From: Nitriliruptoraceae bacterium
GTDB lineage: Bacteria; Actinomycetota; Nitriliruptoria; Nitriliruptorales; Nitriliruptoraceae
NCBI GenBank assembly: GCA_003558435.1
Contig: PWLR01000155.1
Location: 1 to 32,761 of the forward strand
DNA: 32,761 nt
Direction of reading: 5' to 3'
The notes under the pieces are model-generated. The model saw nothing but the letters and a program-made list of their open reading frames with translations. It ran no database searches and was not told the DNA's origin. Below are positions 1 to 7,311 of the stretch, piece by piece (the stretch's first letter is position 1; each line of letters opens with the position of its first letter). A program made the translations under genes and the position numbers.

Positions 1-131
1 ACCGCCCAAACACCCAGCGGAGCAACAAACACTACCACCAGACACCCAGACCGTCCAACCACGGACCTTGGACAACCACCATGCAAAACACAGCAGAAGA
101 GCTCAAAAGAGCCACGGCCACTAACGGCTGA
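1..131 (-). other. Probable 5' leader of an rRNA operon lying beyond the left edge
   Basis: Read on the minus strand, this stretch follows a strong promoter. It is much richer in G and U than its surroundings and has no convincing ORF. It contains a small hairpin (GTCCAA at 53-58 with TTGGAC at 68-73) and a GCTC-TTTT-GAGC hairpin at 101-112. The last 35 bases before the window edge (GTGTTTGTTGCTCC, then GGGTGTTTGG) resemble actinobacterial 16S rRNA leaders, which carry TTGTTTG and GTGTTTGG elements upstream of the mature 16S. No rRNA sequence is inside the window, so the assignment rests on promoter strength, composition and this resemblance. A tRNA or other stable RNA gene is the main alternative. 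Confidence 0.45.
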
Positions 132-137
132 AGGGGT

Positions 138-167
138 AACGTACTACGCCCCGACCCGGCCTGTCAA
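138..167 (-). promoter_or_regulatory. Strong sigma-A type promoter reading off the left edge
   Basis: The minus strand carries a perfect -35 hexamer TTGACA (167-162), an 18-base spacer and TACGTT (143-138) as the -10. An overlapping TAGTAC (146-141) is an alternative -10 with a shorter spacer. Transcription would start near 131 and run out of the window. A consensus -35 is rare in this GC-rich window, where most genes show only a TANNNT -10. That fits a stable-RNA promoter. Confidence 0.6.
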
Positions 168-250
168 CTCGCCCCTCTCGCGCCGGGGCCCGGACGTGCG
201 AACAGAACCATCTCGCGTGCGTGGGGACGAGCGCAGACCACCTCACGGGA

Positions 251-1486
251 TCAGGCGACCGTGTCTTCGATCGCCGCGGCGAGGGTCGCGACCAGCAGGT
301 CGACCTCGGCCTCGGTCACCACCAGGGGCGGTGCGAGCCGAACGGTCGTGGTCTGCGTGTCCTTGGCCAGGACGCCACGCGCCATCAGATGCTCGCACAC
401 CGTTCGCGCCCGGATACCGGGGACCAGTTCGACCCCAGCCCACAAACCGATCGTGCGCACCTCGCGGACGTGGTCACCGGGAAGTCCGCGCAGACCGGCG
501 TCGAGTCGGGCGCCGAGCTCGCGCGATCGAGCCTGGAACTCCCCCGTTTCCAGCAGCCCGATCACGGCGCGTCCCACGGCGCACGCGAGCGGGTTACCAC
601 CGAAGGTGCTGCCATGCGATCCCGGCGTGAACACATCCATCAGTTCGCGCCGTGCCGCGATCGCCGACACGGGGATCACGCCGCCGCCGAGTGCCTTGCC
701 GAGCACGAAGACGTCCGGGTGCACGTCCTCGAGGTCGCAGGCGAAGGTCGTACCGGTGCGTCCCAGGCCGGATTGGATCTCGTCGGCCATGAAGAGCACG
801 TCGTGCTCGCGGGTGATGCGACGTACCTCACGCAGGTAGCCGTCGGGGGGCACGATGATGCCGGCCTCGCCTTGGATCGGCTCGATCAACACCGCGACCG
901 TGGTCTCGTCGATGGCCGCTTCCAGCGCGTGGGCCTCCCCGGCTGGCACGACCCGGAAGCCCGGCCCGAACGGTCCGAAGCCGGCGCGGGCCTCCTCGTC
1001 GGTGGAGAACCCGACGATCGTGGTGGTCCGACCGTGGAAGTTGTCGTCGGCCACGATGATGGTGGCCTGATCCGGCGCGACGCCCTTCACCTGGTAGCCC
1101 CACCGCCGAGCCAGCTTGATCGCGGTCTCGACCGCCTCCGCGCCGGTGTTCATCGGCAGCACCGCATCCATCCGGGTCAGCCGGGCCAGGTCGGCACAGA
1201 ACGGACCGAACTGGTCGTGGTGGAACGCGCGGCTGGTCAAGGTGACCCGACGGAGCTGGGCTTCCGCGGCCGCGATCAGCTCCGGGTGCCCATGACCGAA
1301 GTTGAGCGCGGAGTAGCCCGCGAGGGCGTCGAGGTAGCGCCGGCCGTGGACATCGGTGACCCAAGCACCCTCGGCCTCGGCGATCACGACGGGCAGCGGG
1401 TGATAGTTGTGGGCCGCGTGCCGCTCCAACACCTCCAGCGCGGACGCATCGGTGCGATCGGTCTGGTCGGTGTGGGTCGGGGTCAT
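251..1486 (-). CDS. rocD: Ornithine aminotransferase (ornithine--oxo-acid transaminase)
   Basis: This 411-residue protein belongs to the class III PLP-dependent aminotransferases. It should transfer the delta-amino group of ornithine to 2-oxoglutarate, giving glutamate-5-semialdehyde, in the cytoplasm. Visible motifs are the MNTGAEAVE loop (112-120), DEIQSGLGRTG (235-245) with the Asp that contacts the PLP ring nitrogen, and VLGKALGGG with the PLP lysine at about K264. Length is normal for the family. The ATG overlaps the stop of the upstream ddaH-like gene (ATGA, positions 1486-1483), and GAGGAGGT lies just before it, so the two are translationally coupled. The partner supports ornithine as substrate over N-acetylornithine (ArgD), but sequence alone cannot fully exclude other class III substrates. 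Confidence 0.88.
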   Translation of the reverse strand: MTPTHTDQTDRTDASALEVLERHAAHNYHPLPVVIAEAEGAWVTDVHGRRYLDALAGYSALNFGHGHPELIAAAEAQLRRVTLTSRAFHHDQFGPFCADLARLTRMDAVLPMNTGAEAVETAIKLARRWGYQVKGVAPDQATIIVADDNFHGRTTTIVGFSTDEEARAGFGPFGPGFRVVPAGEAHALEAAIDETTVAVLIEPIQGEAGIIVPPDGYLREVRRITREHDVLFMADEIQSGLGRTGTTFACDLEDVHPDVFVLGKALGGGVIPVSAIAARRELMDVFTPGSHGSTFGGNPLACAVGRAVIGLLETGEFQARSRELGARLDAGLRGLPGDHVREVRTIGLWAGVELVPGIRARTVCEHLMARGVLAKDTQTTTVRLAPPLVVTEAEVDLLVATLAAAIEDTVA

Positions 1487-2397
1487 GCGACGACCTCCTC
1501 GAGGCCTTGGGGGTTGGTAACGGGTGCGCCCCGCAACTCCAGTGTGCAGCACTTGGGTCCTCCACCGGCTTTGCGGAACTCGGAGAGGTCGACCGGGACG
1601 GGGACGAACCCGCGGTCATGGAGTTGCGCAGCGAAGTGTTGCGCTTCTTGGTTGAGCACGACGTTCCTGCCGTCAGACACGGCGTTGAGCCCCAGGACGG
1701 CCGCATCGTGCTCATCGACGAGCACGGCTTGCGGGAAGCGGCGCTCGAGTTCCCGGCGACTGACCGGGTCGAAGGCTTCCGGCAGGTAGGCGATGGTGTC
1801 GTCGTCCAGCACACACGCCGCCGTGTCGAGGTGGTAGTAGCGCGGGTCGATCAGTCGCAAGGGCACCACCTCGCGTCCGGTCAGCGCCGCGACCTCAGCG
1901 TGGGCGCGGTGATCGCTGCGGAACCCGTGGCCCGCAAGGATGACCTCGCCGGCCACGAGCAGGTCCCCCTCCCCCTCGTTGACGAACTCGGGTTCGTGCA
2001 CGACGTCGATACCGGCGGCGCGCAGATGCTGACGGTAGAGCGCCGCTTCCGGGACACGCTGGACGTTGGCGAAGCGGGCACCGACCGCGATCCCATCGAC
2101 CACCACACCGCCGTTGGCGGCGAAGACCATGTCGGGCAGACCGACACCGTTCGGGACGGTGACGACCTCGTGTCCGAGCGTCAGGTAGGCATCCCGCAGG
2201 GCTTCCCACTGCTGGAGCGCGAGGCCGCGGTCGACCGGGACCTCGACGTCCATCCAGGGGTTGATCGCGTAGACGACCTCGAACTCCGTCGGTCGACACA
2301 ACAGGTATCGGCGGTCTGATGCCGCGCGGACGTGGGAGGCAGGCTCGCCCACCGCGTGGAGCGCGAACGGCACGGACACGCTACGGGTCGGGTTCAT
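1483..2397 (-). CDS. ddaH: Dimethylargininase / amidinotransferase-family guanidino hydrolase
   Basis: This 304-residue protein is of the amidinotransferase/DDAH fold. DDAH hydrolyses N-omega-methylated arginines to citrulline plus methylamines; relatives hydrolyse arginine itself. Visible landmarks are LCRPTEFEV and INPWMD near the N-terminus, PDMVFAANGG, VNEGEGD, FRSDHRAHAE, YYHLDT with the catalytic His, LNAVSDGRNVVL, and GGGPKCCTLEL near the C-terminus, where one of the two adjacent cysteines (probably the first) is the nucleophile. The ATG at 2397 is preceded by GAGGAGG at good spacing. It is coupled to rocD by a 4-base overlap. That pairing would make most sense if the product were ornithine, so an arginine-dihydrolase role (as in ArgZ/AgrE) should be considered besides DDAH. 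Confidence 0.8.
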   Translation of the reverse strand: MNPTRSVSVPFALHAVGEPASHVRAASDRRYLLCRPTEFEVVYAINPWMDVEVPVDRGLALQQWEALRDAYLTLGHEVVTVPNGVGLPDMVFAANGGVVVDGIAVGARFANVQRVPEAALYRQHLRAAGIDVVHEPEFVNEGEGDLLVAGEVILAGHGFRSDHRAHAEVAALTGREVVPLRLIDPRYYHLDTAACVLDDDTIAYLPEAFDPVSRRELERRFPQAVLVDEHDAAVLGLNAVSDGRNVVLNQEAQHFAAQLHDRGFVPVPVDLSEFRKAGGGPKCCTLELRGAPVTNPQGLEEVVA

Positions 2398-2550
2398 GAT
2401 GGGCCTCCTCGGCACGGGGCGCGATCGGGTCGCTCTACGCCGCCGGCGATCAGTGGTTCGTCGGTCGCGGGGCCGCGCACCGACGGGACACCGTACGATG
2501 CGCTCAGAGACGTTCATAGGTGCGTCCGTTGTGGATGAGAGGACAGAACG
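2398..2550. promoter_or_regulatory. Divergent control region between ddaH-like gene and Lrp/AsnC regulator
   Basis: This 153-bp gap separates divergent genes. TANNNT -10 candidates face each other around CGTACG: TACGAT on the plus strand (2494-2499) and TACGGT on the minus strand (2495-2490). No recognisable -35 accompanies either. Lrp/AsnC regulators usually bind next to their own gene and control the divergent neighbour, so this is the expected operator region. I could not identify a specific Lrp box. Confidence 0.35.
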
Positions 2551-3045
2551 TTGCGCCTGGACGACGTAGACCAGCAGATCGTTGCGTGGCTTTCGCGCGA
2601 TGCGCGTAGTAGCTATCGGACCATCGGCGCGTCGATCGGGCTCTCGGCGCCGGCCGTCAAGCGACGCGTCGACCGGCTGCTCGACACCGGAGTCATCGAA
2701 CGCTTCAGTGCGGTCATCGACCCGCGGGCGCTCGGTTGGTCGACGGAGTGCTTCGTCGAACTGTTCTGCGAGGGCCGCACCCCACCCGGCGTGATCGCCA
2801 CGGTCCTCTCGCGTTACCCCGAGGTCGTCGGGGCTTACACCATCACCGGCGACCCTGATGCTCTGGTCCACATGCGCGCGAGTGACACCGCCCACCTCGA
2901 ATCGACACTCGAACGCATCCGTAGCGAGCCGTTCGTGGTGCGGACGCGGTCGGTCATCGTGTTGTCCAAGCTCCTCGAGCGCACCTTCCCCACCACCGAG
3001 GACGGCGTAGGTGGCAGCGCGCCCCCCGCAGGGACGAAGGCCTGA
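2551..3045 (+). CDS. Lrp/AsnC family transcriptional regulator
   Basis: This 164-residue protein has the family's two-part layout. The N-terminal winged helix (about residues 1-60) contains LDDVDQQIVAWLSRDARSSY and the recognition-helix region IGLSAPAVKRRVDRLL. The C-terminal RAM ligand-binding domain (about 65-145) includes VVGAYTITGDPDALVHM. Such regulators sense amino acids and form dimers or octamers. The start is TTG at 2551, with GAGAGGA seven bases upstream. It is divergent from the ddaH-like/rocD pair and 99 bp ahead of the ureohydrolase, so it probably controls arginine/guanidino catabolism in response to arginine, ornithine or a relative. The effector is inferred from position only. 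Confidence 0.88.
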   Translation: MRLDDVDQQIVAWLSRDARSSYRTIGASIGLSAPAVKRRVDRLLDTGVIERFSAVIDPRALGWSTECFVELFCEGRTPPGVIATVLSRYPEVVGAYTITGDPDALVHMRASDTAHLESTLERIRSEPFVVRTRSVIVLSKLLERTFPTTEDGVGGSAPPAGTKA

Positions 3046-3084
3046 CCGGGCGCGGTCGAGACGCTCCGGGGTGACCCACCGTCG

Positions 3085-3090
3085 TACTAT
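3085..3090 (+). promoter_or_regulatory. Candidate -10 element for the ureohydrolase gene
   Basis: TACTAT matches TANNNT well and lies 54 bases before the ureohydrolase ATG, in the gap after the regulator stop. No good -35 is visible. It would allow the ureohydrolase to be transcribed apart from the regulator. Confidence 0.3.
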
Positions 3091-3144
3091 CGTCACGGCG
3101 CTGCCGGCACCGGCCGGCCGACCTGGGGACGGAGACGACGAGCG

Positions 3145-4170
3145 ATGGGTGACGAGGCGGGCGTGTTCGACGGACTCGACGCCCATCAGGCGCGGGGTTC
3201 GTTCCTGGGGGTACCGACCCGCCGCATCGAGGACCTGGTCGCCGATCAGGTGGTGATCGTCGGCGCCCCCTTCGACTGGGGGGCGACGCATCGTCCCGGT
3301 GCACGGTTCGGCCCGAAGGCGATCCGCGAGGCCGACTACCTCCCCTACGACGGGTCGCGACCACACCTGACGGCCGGAGTCGACCCGCTGCTCGAGCTGG
3401 ACGTGGTCGACAACGGCGACGTGGAACTGCCGATCGGTTACATGCAGGAGTCGCTCGACGCCATCATCGACCGGGTCGCGGCGATCGCGGGGGCCGGTGC
3501 GATCCCGATCGTGCTCGGCGGCGATCACACCGTCACCTACGCCGATGCGACCGGCCTCGCCCGCGTTCACGGCGACGGCCGGTTCGCGCTGGTGCACTTC
3601 GACGCCCATGCCGACACCGGCGAGGACCAGTACGGCCAACTCCACGGCCACGGCACCCCGATGCGCCGACTCATCGAGTCCGGCGCGGTGCCCGGTCACC
3701 GGTTCGTGCAGATCGGCCTGCGCGGGTACTGGCCACCACCGGAGACGGTTCGCTGGATGCGCGAGCAGCAGATGCGGTCGTGGTCGATGGAGGAGTGCGT
3801 CAGTCGCGGCCTGGATGCCGTGACCGACGACGCCGTCGCTTGGTCCCACGCGGGTGACAGTGTGGGCGTCTTCGTGTCCGTCGACATCGACGTAGTCGAT
3901 CCCGGAGCGGCGCCGGGGACGGGGACACCCGAGCCCGGAGGTCTGCAGGCGCGCGAGTTGCTCGACACCGTTCGGCGCCTCGGCCGTCGATGCCAGGTCA
4001 TCGGCGCCGACATCGTCGAGGTGGCTCCCCATTACGACCAACCGATGGACATCACCGCCCGGCTGGCCAACCGCGTGGTGCTCGAGTTGCTCACCGGGAT
4101 GGCCGAGCGTCGTCGGGCGCAACAGGGCCGGGATCCCGATCCCCACCGGCTGCGGCCGCCGGATGCATGA
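3145..4170 (+). CDS. speB: Agmatinase-type ureohydrolase
   Basis: This 341-residue protein is of the arginase/agmatinase family, which uses two Mn ions to hydrolyse a guanidino group to urea plus an amine. All three metal-ligand motifs are intact: GGDHT (125-129, ligand H128), DAHAD (153-157; D153, H155, D157) and SVDIDVVDPG (D247, D249). HGTPMRRL after the second motif resembles agmatinases more than classical arginases. The ATG at 3145 follows GGAG at 3131-3134. Substrate could be agmatine, arginine, guanidinobutyrate or guanidine. Neighbouring rocD would favour an ornithine-producing arginase reaction, whereas the sequence type favours agmatine. I assign the family firmly and the substrate tentatively. 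Confidence 0.82.
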   Translation: MGDEAGVFDGLDAHQARGSFLGVPTRRIEDLVADQVVIVGAPFDWGATHRPGARFGPKAIREADYLPYDGSRPHLTAGVDPLLELDVVDNGDVELPIGYMQESLDAIIDRVAAIAGAGAIPIVLGGDHTVTYADATGLARVHGDGRFALVHFDAHADTGEDQYGQLHGHGTPMRRLIESGAVPGHRFVQIGLRGYWPPPETVRWMREQQMRSWSMEECVSRGLDAVTDDAVAWSHAGDSVGVFVSVDIDVVDPGAAPGTGTPEPGGLQARELLDTVRRLGRRCQVIGADIVEVAPHYDQPMDITARLANRVVLELLTGMAERRRAQQGRDPDPHRLRPPDA

Positions 4171-4536
4171 AGCGAGCCACGTCCAGCTCCGCAGCCCGGC
4201 TTGATCCAGATCGCTCTCGTCCGCCCCGGCCAGGTGCCGCTCAGAACTCGCAGCCCTCATCCGATCGTGCGGGCGGTTCTCTCACCAGGCCCAGGGCAGC
4301 TGCTGCTCGCCGAGCCGTCAGGCCTCCTCGATACCCGGCCGACAGAGAGTCCCCGGCCTTCGCCTTCCGAGCTGCCGTTGTCCCCTGGTGCGCTGCTTCG
4401 AGGCTGTGCGATCTCCGGTGACATGGAGACGGATGGCCCGAACGGAGCTGTCGCCGGCCCCTACCAACGGGGGGGCCCGGCCCTACGTTGAATTGGAGGG
4501 TTCGAGGAGGTTCGTTCGTCGCGAGGAGGTCCTTCG
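4171..4536. other. Intergenic stretch without a supported gene
   Basis: In these 366 bases open frames exist on both strands, but none has a recognisable protein or ribosome binding site. Just before the lipoprotein gene are a TACGTT -10 candidate (4484-4489) and two copies of CGAGGAGGT (4503-4511 and 4522-4530). Only the second is at ribosome-binding distance from the ATG. Nothing else structured is evident. Confidence 0.4.
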
Positions 4537-5142
4537 ATGAGGCTGGTCATGCAGTCGTCCCGTAACCACACCAGGACAGCGGCGCGACAACGAGCGCCAC
4601 GACACGGTCTCGTGCTCCTGCTCCTGCTCCTGCTCGCGGTGCTCGCTGCGTGCGGAGGTTCGCCCGATCTGGTGGAGGCGGAGAACCCACCCGCTACGGG
4701 AGGAGGAGACAGCGAGGCGCCCGCGCCGAGGATGGTGACCGTGGAGGTGTTCTTCGACGACCTCGACCGTGGCGACATCGGCGAGGTGTTCGGCGTCGAA
4801 CGGCAGGTGGCGTTCCCCCGGGTGTTGCGCGGCGCGATGACCGAGCTGCTGCAGGGCCCAACGGCTGACGAGCAAGCGGCCGGCTACACGAGTTGGTTCT
4901 CGGCCGACACCGCCGGGTTGCTGCGGTCGGTGGAGATCACCGACCGGGTCGCACACATCTCGTTCGATGCCACGCTGCCCGAGATCATCCCCAACGCCTC
5001 GACCTCCGCGGGTTCCGCGGCGTTGCTCGCGGCATTGGACGCCACGGCAACCCAGTTCCCCACCGTCGACGCCGCCATCTACTCCCTGGAAGGCGACACC
5101 GCCGCGTTCTACCAATGGCTCCAACTCGACCCACCACGCTGA
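4537..5142 (+). CDS. GerMN-domain lipoprotein
   Basis: This 201-residue secreted lipoprotein has a basic N-region (to about H23), an unusual run of leucines (L25 to L33) and the lipobox LAAC with the lipidated cysteine at C39. A low-complexity Gly/Pro/Glu linker follows. The rest (about 67-190) resembles the GerMN fold: MVTVEVFFDD at its start, LRGAMTELLQGPTADEQAAGYTSWF, and ITDRVAHISFDATLPEI in the middle. GerMN domains occur in Bacillus GerM and in actinobacterial lipoproteins; their ligand is poorly known, with peptidoglycan a common suggestion. The ATG follows AGGAGGT at ideal spacing. It stands alone, converging with the aminotransferase gene. Confidence 0.8.
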   Translation: MRLVMQSSRNHTRTAARQRAPRHGLVLLLLLLLAVLAACGGSPDLVEAENPPATGGGDSEAPAPRMVTVEVFFDDLDRGDIGEVFGVERQVAFPRVLRGAMTELLQGPTADEQAAGYTSWFSADTAGLLRSVEITDRVAHISFDATLPEIIPNASTSAGSAALLAALDATATQFPTVDAAIYSLEGDTAAFYQWLQLDPPR

Positions 5143-5157
5143 TCCAGGACCCTGCCT

Positions 5158-5205
5158 GCGGGTCACACGTTCGGTGACTTCGATGGCCACCGTTCGGCGA
5201 CCCGC
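5158..5205. terminator. Possible terminator between converging genes
   Basis: GCGGGTC (5158-5164) pairs with GACCCGC (5199-5205) around a nested TCAC/GTGA hairpin, between the converging lipoprotein and aminotransferase genes. There is no T tract and the loop is long, so this is weak evidence. Confidence 0.25.
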
Positions 5206-5249
5206 TGCAGCCCGGTCCTGCCCGCGGCCGCGACCTGCCCCGCCCGGGT

Positions 5250-6413
5250 TCAGCCCTCGAGGAGCTCGTCGATCGCGTGGAGGAGGCGGTCGACGTTGTC
5301 GTGGGTCGCGCCCTCGCCCATCAGACCGACGCGCCACGCGGTGCCCTTGAAGTCCCCCAGCCCGCCACCGACCTCGATGCCGTACTCCTCGAGCAGGCGC
5401 TTGCGCAGGGCTCCCTCATCGACGCCCTGAGGCCATCCGAACGAGGTGAGCTGCGGAAGTCGATGTCCCTGCTGCGCCAGCAACGTCGCATCGCGATCCT
5501 GGATGTGCTCCTGGAACAGACGGCCCACCTCCGCATGGCGCGCCCACCGGGCGTCCAAGCCCTCGGCCAGCACCTTGCGCAGTCCCTCGTGGAGCCCGAC
5601 GATGGAGCTGATCGGCGCCGTGTGGTGGTAGGCGCGCTCCGCCCCCCAGTAGCGCCGGACCGCCGAAACGTCCAGGTACCACGACCGCACGGTGGAGCTG
5701 CGCCGGTCGAGGACCGCCTCGGCCTTGGGGCTGAAGGTGATGGGCGAGAGCCCGGGCGGGACCGACAGGCACTTCTGCGTACCGCTGTAGACCACGTCGC
5801 AATGCCAGGCATCGACCTCGAGCGGCACGCCCGCCAAACCGGTCACCGTGTCCACGAGGAACAGCGTGTCGGTGTCGGCGAGCAGCTCGCCGACCTCCTG
5901 CAGTGGCTGATGCGCGCCAGTGGAGGTCTCCGCGTGGACGAGCGCCACGAACTTCGCCTCCGGGTGGGCCTTGACCGCGGAGGCGACCCGCTCGGCGGGC
6001 ACGACCCGTCCCCAGGGCTCCTCGAGAGCGACCACGTCGGCACCGGCCCGGCGTGCCGTGTCGGCGATACGGCCGCCGAAGACCCCGTTGATACCGACGA
6101 TGACGGTGTCGCCGGGCTCGACGGTGTTGACCACCGCGGTCTCCATCCCCGCACTGCCGGTGCCTGACACGGCGTAGGTCAGCTGGTTCTGGGTCCGGAA
6201 GACCGTCCGGAGCATGTCCGCCATCTCGTCGGCGACCTTCAGGAACCACGGGTCGAGGTGGCCGATCATCGCGCGGGCCTGGGCATCGAGCACGTCCTGG
6301 TGCACCGGCGAAGGTCCGGGGCCGAGCAGGAGTCGCTCCGGCGGGATCGCAGCGGCAACGGGCGCACCGTCGGTGGCGGCGTCGGGTCCGGCGGCGGTGG
6401 TCTCGGCGGCCAT
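5250..6413 (-). CDS. Class V aminotransferase, alanine-glyoxylate / serine-glyoxylate type
   Basis: This 387-residue PLP enzyme of fold type I, class V, likely makes glycine from glyoxylate using alanine or serine. [10 protein letters not shown] near the start is the family signature, [11 protein letters not shown] (83-93) is the PLP phosphate loop, [12 protein letters not shown] holds the Asp that contacts the PLP ring nitrogen (188), and [15 protein letters not shown] carries the Schiff-base lysine at K214. The first 23 residues are Ala-rich and nonconserved. The ATG at 6413 has GAGGAG upstream. It appears to be a single-gene unit, and its upstream region contains the 17-bp repeat array. 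Distinguishing alanine-, serine- or aspartate-glyoxylate activity is not possible here. Confidence 0.85.
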   Translation of the reverse strand: MAAETTAAGPDAATDGAPVAAAIPPERLLLGPGPSPVHQDVLDAQARAMIGHLDPWFLKVADEMADMLRTVFRTQNQLTYAVSGTGSAGMETAVVNTVEPGDTVIVGINGVFGGRIADTARRAGADVVALEEPWGRVVPAERVASAVKAHPEAKFVALVHAETSTGAHQPLQEVGELLADTDTLFLVDTVTGLAGVPLEVDAWHCDVVYSGTQKCLSVPPGLSPITFSPKAEAVLDRRSSTVRSWYLDVSAVRRYWGAERAYHHTAPISSIVGLHEGLRKVLAEGLDARWARHAEVGRLFQEHIQDRDATLLAQQGHRLPQLTSFGWPQGVDEGALRKRLLEEYGIEVGGGLGDFKGTAWRVGLMGEGATHDNVDRLLHAIDELLEG

Positions 6414-6444
6414 GTGGCGGGCTCCTCGGTGCAGTGCGTGCGGG

Positions 6445-6546
6445 GCGTGCGGTGGGGCGGGGCGTGCGGTGGGGCGGGGCGTGCGATGGGGCGGGGCGTG
6501 CGGTGGGGCGGGCCGTGCGGTGGGGCGGGCCGTGCATGGCCTGCGG
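6445..6546. repeat. Six tandem 17-bp G-rich repeats
   Basis: The unit GCGTGCGGTGGGGCGGG repeats with an exact 17-base period. Starts are at 6445, 6462, 6479, 6496, 6513 and 6530; the last copy is divergent. Copy three has GATG for GGTG, and the last two begin with C instead of G. The array begins 31 bp upstream of the aminotransferase start codon. Runs of GGGG spaced by one to a few bases could form G-quadruplexes on the plus strand, which is the template for that gene. The period is not a multiple of three, so it is not a protein repeat. A TAGCGT -10 candidate (6572-6567, minus strand) would put the array in the mRNA leader. Confidence 0.85.
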
Positions 6547-6783
6547 GGCGACTGGCCCTCGCCCCAACGCTACACGGCCACCCCACGTCGCCTCTGCCCT
6601 TGCGAGTGCCCCACGTCAGTCCGGAGCACACCATCGGGCCCCGCTGGCGGCCGTGACGTGTTCCAGGCCACGCCGGCGGAGCCCCGAGCGCGACCCGGAC
6701 CCGTTCGGGGTGGGATCGCGTGGATCAGAGCCGCCGGATCCCAGCCCTGCGAGCCCGTGTGAGCCGGCTGTGACGCACGGACC
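6547..6783. other. Intergenic stretch between ilvN end and repeat array
   Basis: No supported gene. TGGGATC (6711-6717) and GATCCCA (6737-6743) form a 7-bp inverted repeat with a long loop downstream of ilvN; it might contribute to termination but lacks a T tract. Confidence 0.3.
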
Positions 6784-7311
6784 TCAGACCGCCCGTTGCA
6801 TCCGTAGCTTGGAGCCGTCGGTGATCGACCGGGTCCCCCGGGACAGGGCGATCGTGCCGCTACGGACCATCTCACGGATGCCGTAGGGCGCGAGCAGTTC
6901 GGCCAGCGCTTCGAGCTTCGCGGGGTTGCCGGCCGCCTCGATGGTCAGCGCGTCGTGGCTGACGTCGACGATCTTGGCGCGGAAGACCTCCGCGATCTCG
7001 ATGATCTGCGAGCGTGTCGCCGGATCCGCGGTGACCTTCACCAACTGCATCTCGCGCTCGACCGCGTCGTCGGGATCGAGCTCGAGGATCTTCAGCACGT
7101 GCACGAGCTTGTTGAGCTGCTTGATGATCTGCTCGAGTTGGACGGCCTCGGTGCCGACCACCACGGTCAGGCGCGAGACCCGCTCGTCGTCGGTCGGGCC
7201 GACCGCCAGCGAGTGGATGTTGTAGCCGCGCCGAGCGAACATCCCGGCGATGCGCGTGAGCACACCGGGCTTGTTCTCCACGAGCACGGACAGGGTGTGG
7301 TTGCTGTTCAC
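6784..7311 (-). CDS. ilvN: Acetolactate synthase small (regulatory) subunit
   Basis: This 175-residue regulatory subunit activates the IlvB catalytic subunit and confers feedback inhibition by valine. The N-terminal ACT domain has LSVLVENKPGVLTRIAGMFARRGYNIHSLAVG (about 6-38), and the C-terminal domain (about 80-165) has VKVTADPATRSQI, AKIVDVSHDALTIEAAG and GTIALSRG. The start is GTG at 7311, overlapping the ilvB stop as GTGA; GAGAGGA lies upstream inside ilvB. The overlap implies coupled translation and 1:1 production. ilvC, which often follows in actinobacteria, is not found here. Confidence 0.95.
   Translation of the reverse strand: MNSNHTLSVLVENKPGVLTRIAGMFARRGYNIHSLAVGPTDDERVSRLTVVVGTEAVQLEQIIKQLNKLVHVLKILELDPDDAVEREMQLVKVTADPATRSQIIEIAEVFRAKIVDVSHDALTIEAAGNPAKLEALAELLAPYGIREMVRSGTIALSRGTRSITDGSKLRMQRAV

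Noticed and set aside
1483..4260. A 925-codon open frame on the minus strand covering the regulator and ureohydrolase region
   Set aside because: Only the last 304 codons form a real protein (ddaH-like). The rest is the antisense of the Lrp and ureohydrolase genes, whose plus-strand products have intact motifs.
6445..6546. CRISPR array
   Set aside because: The 17-bp units are directly tandem with no spacers and there are no cas genes.
6434..6656. Short proteins encoded in the repeat array (GRAVGRGVRWGGA-like translations)
   Set aside because: The 17-base period shifts frame in each unit, and there is no ribosome binding site or conserved domain.
6414..6783. Riboswitch ahead of the class V aminotransferase
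   Set aside because: I looked for glycine-type conserved elements and saw none; only the G-rich repeats are evident.
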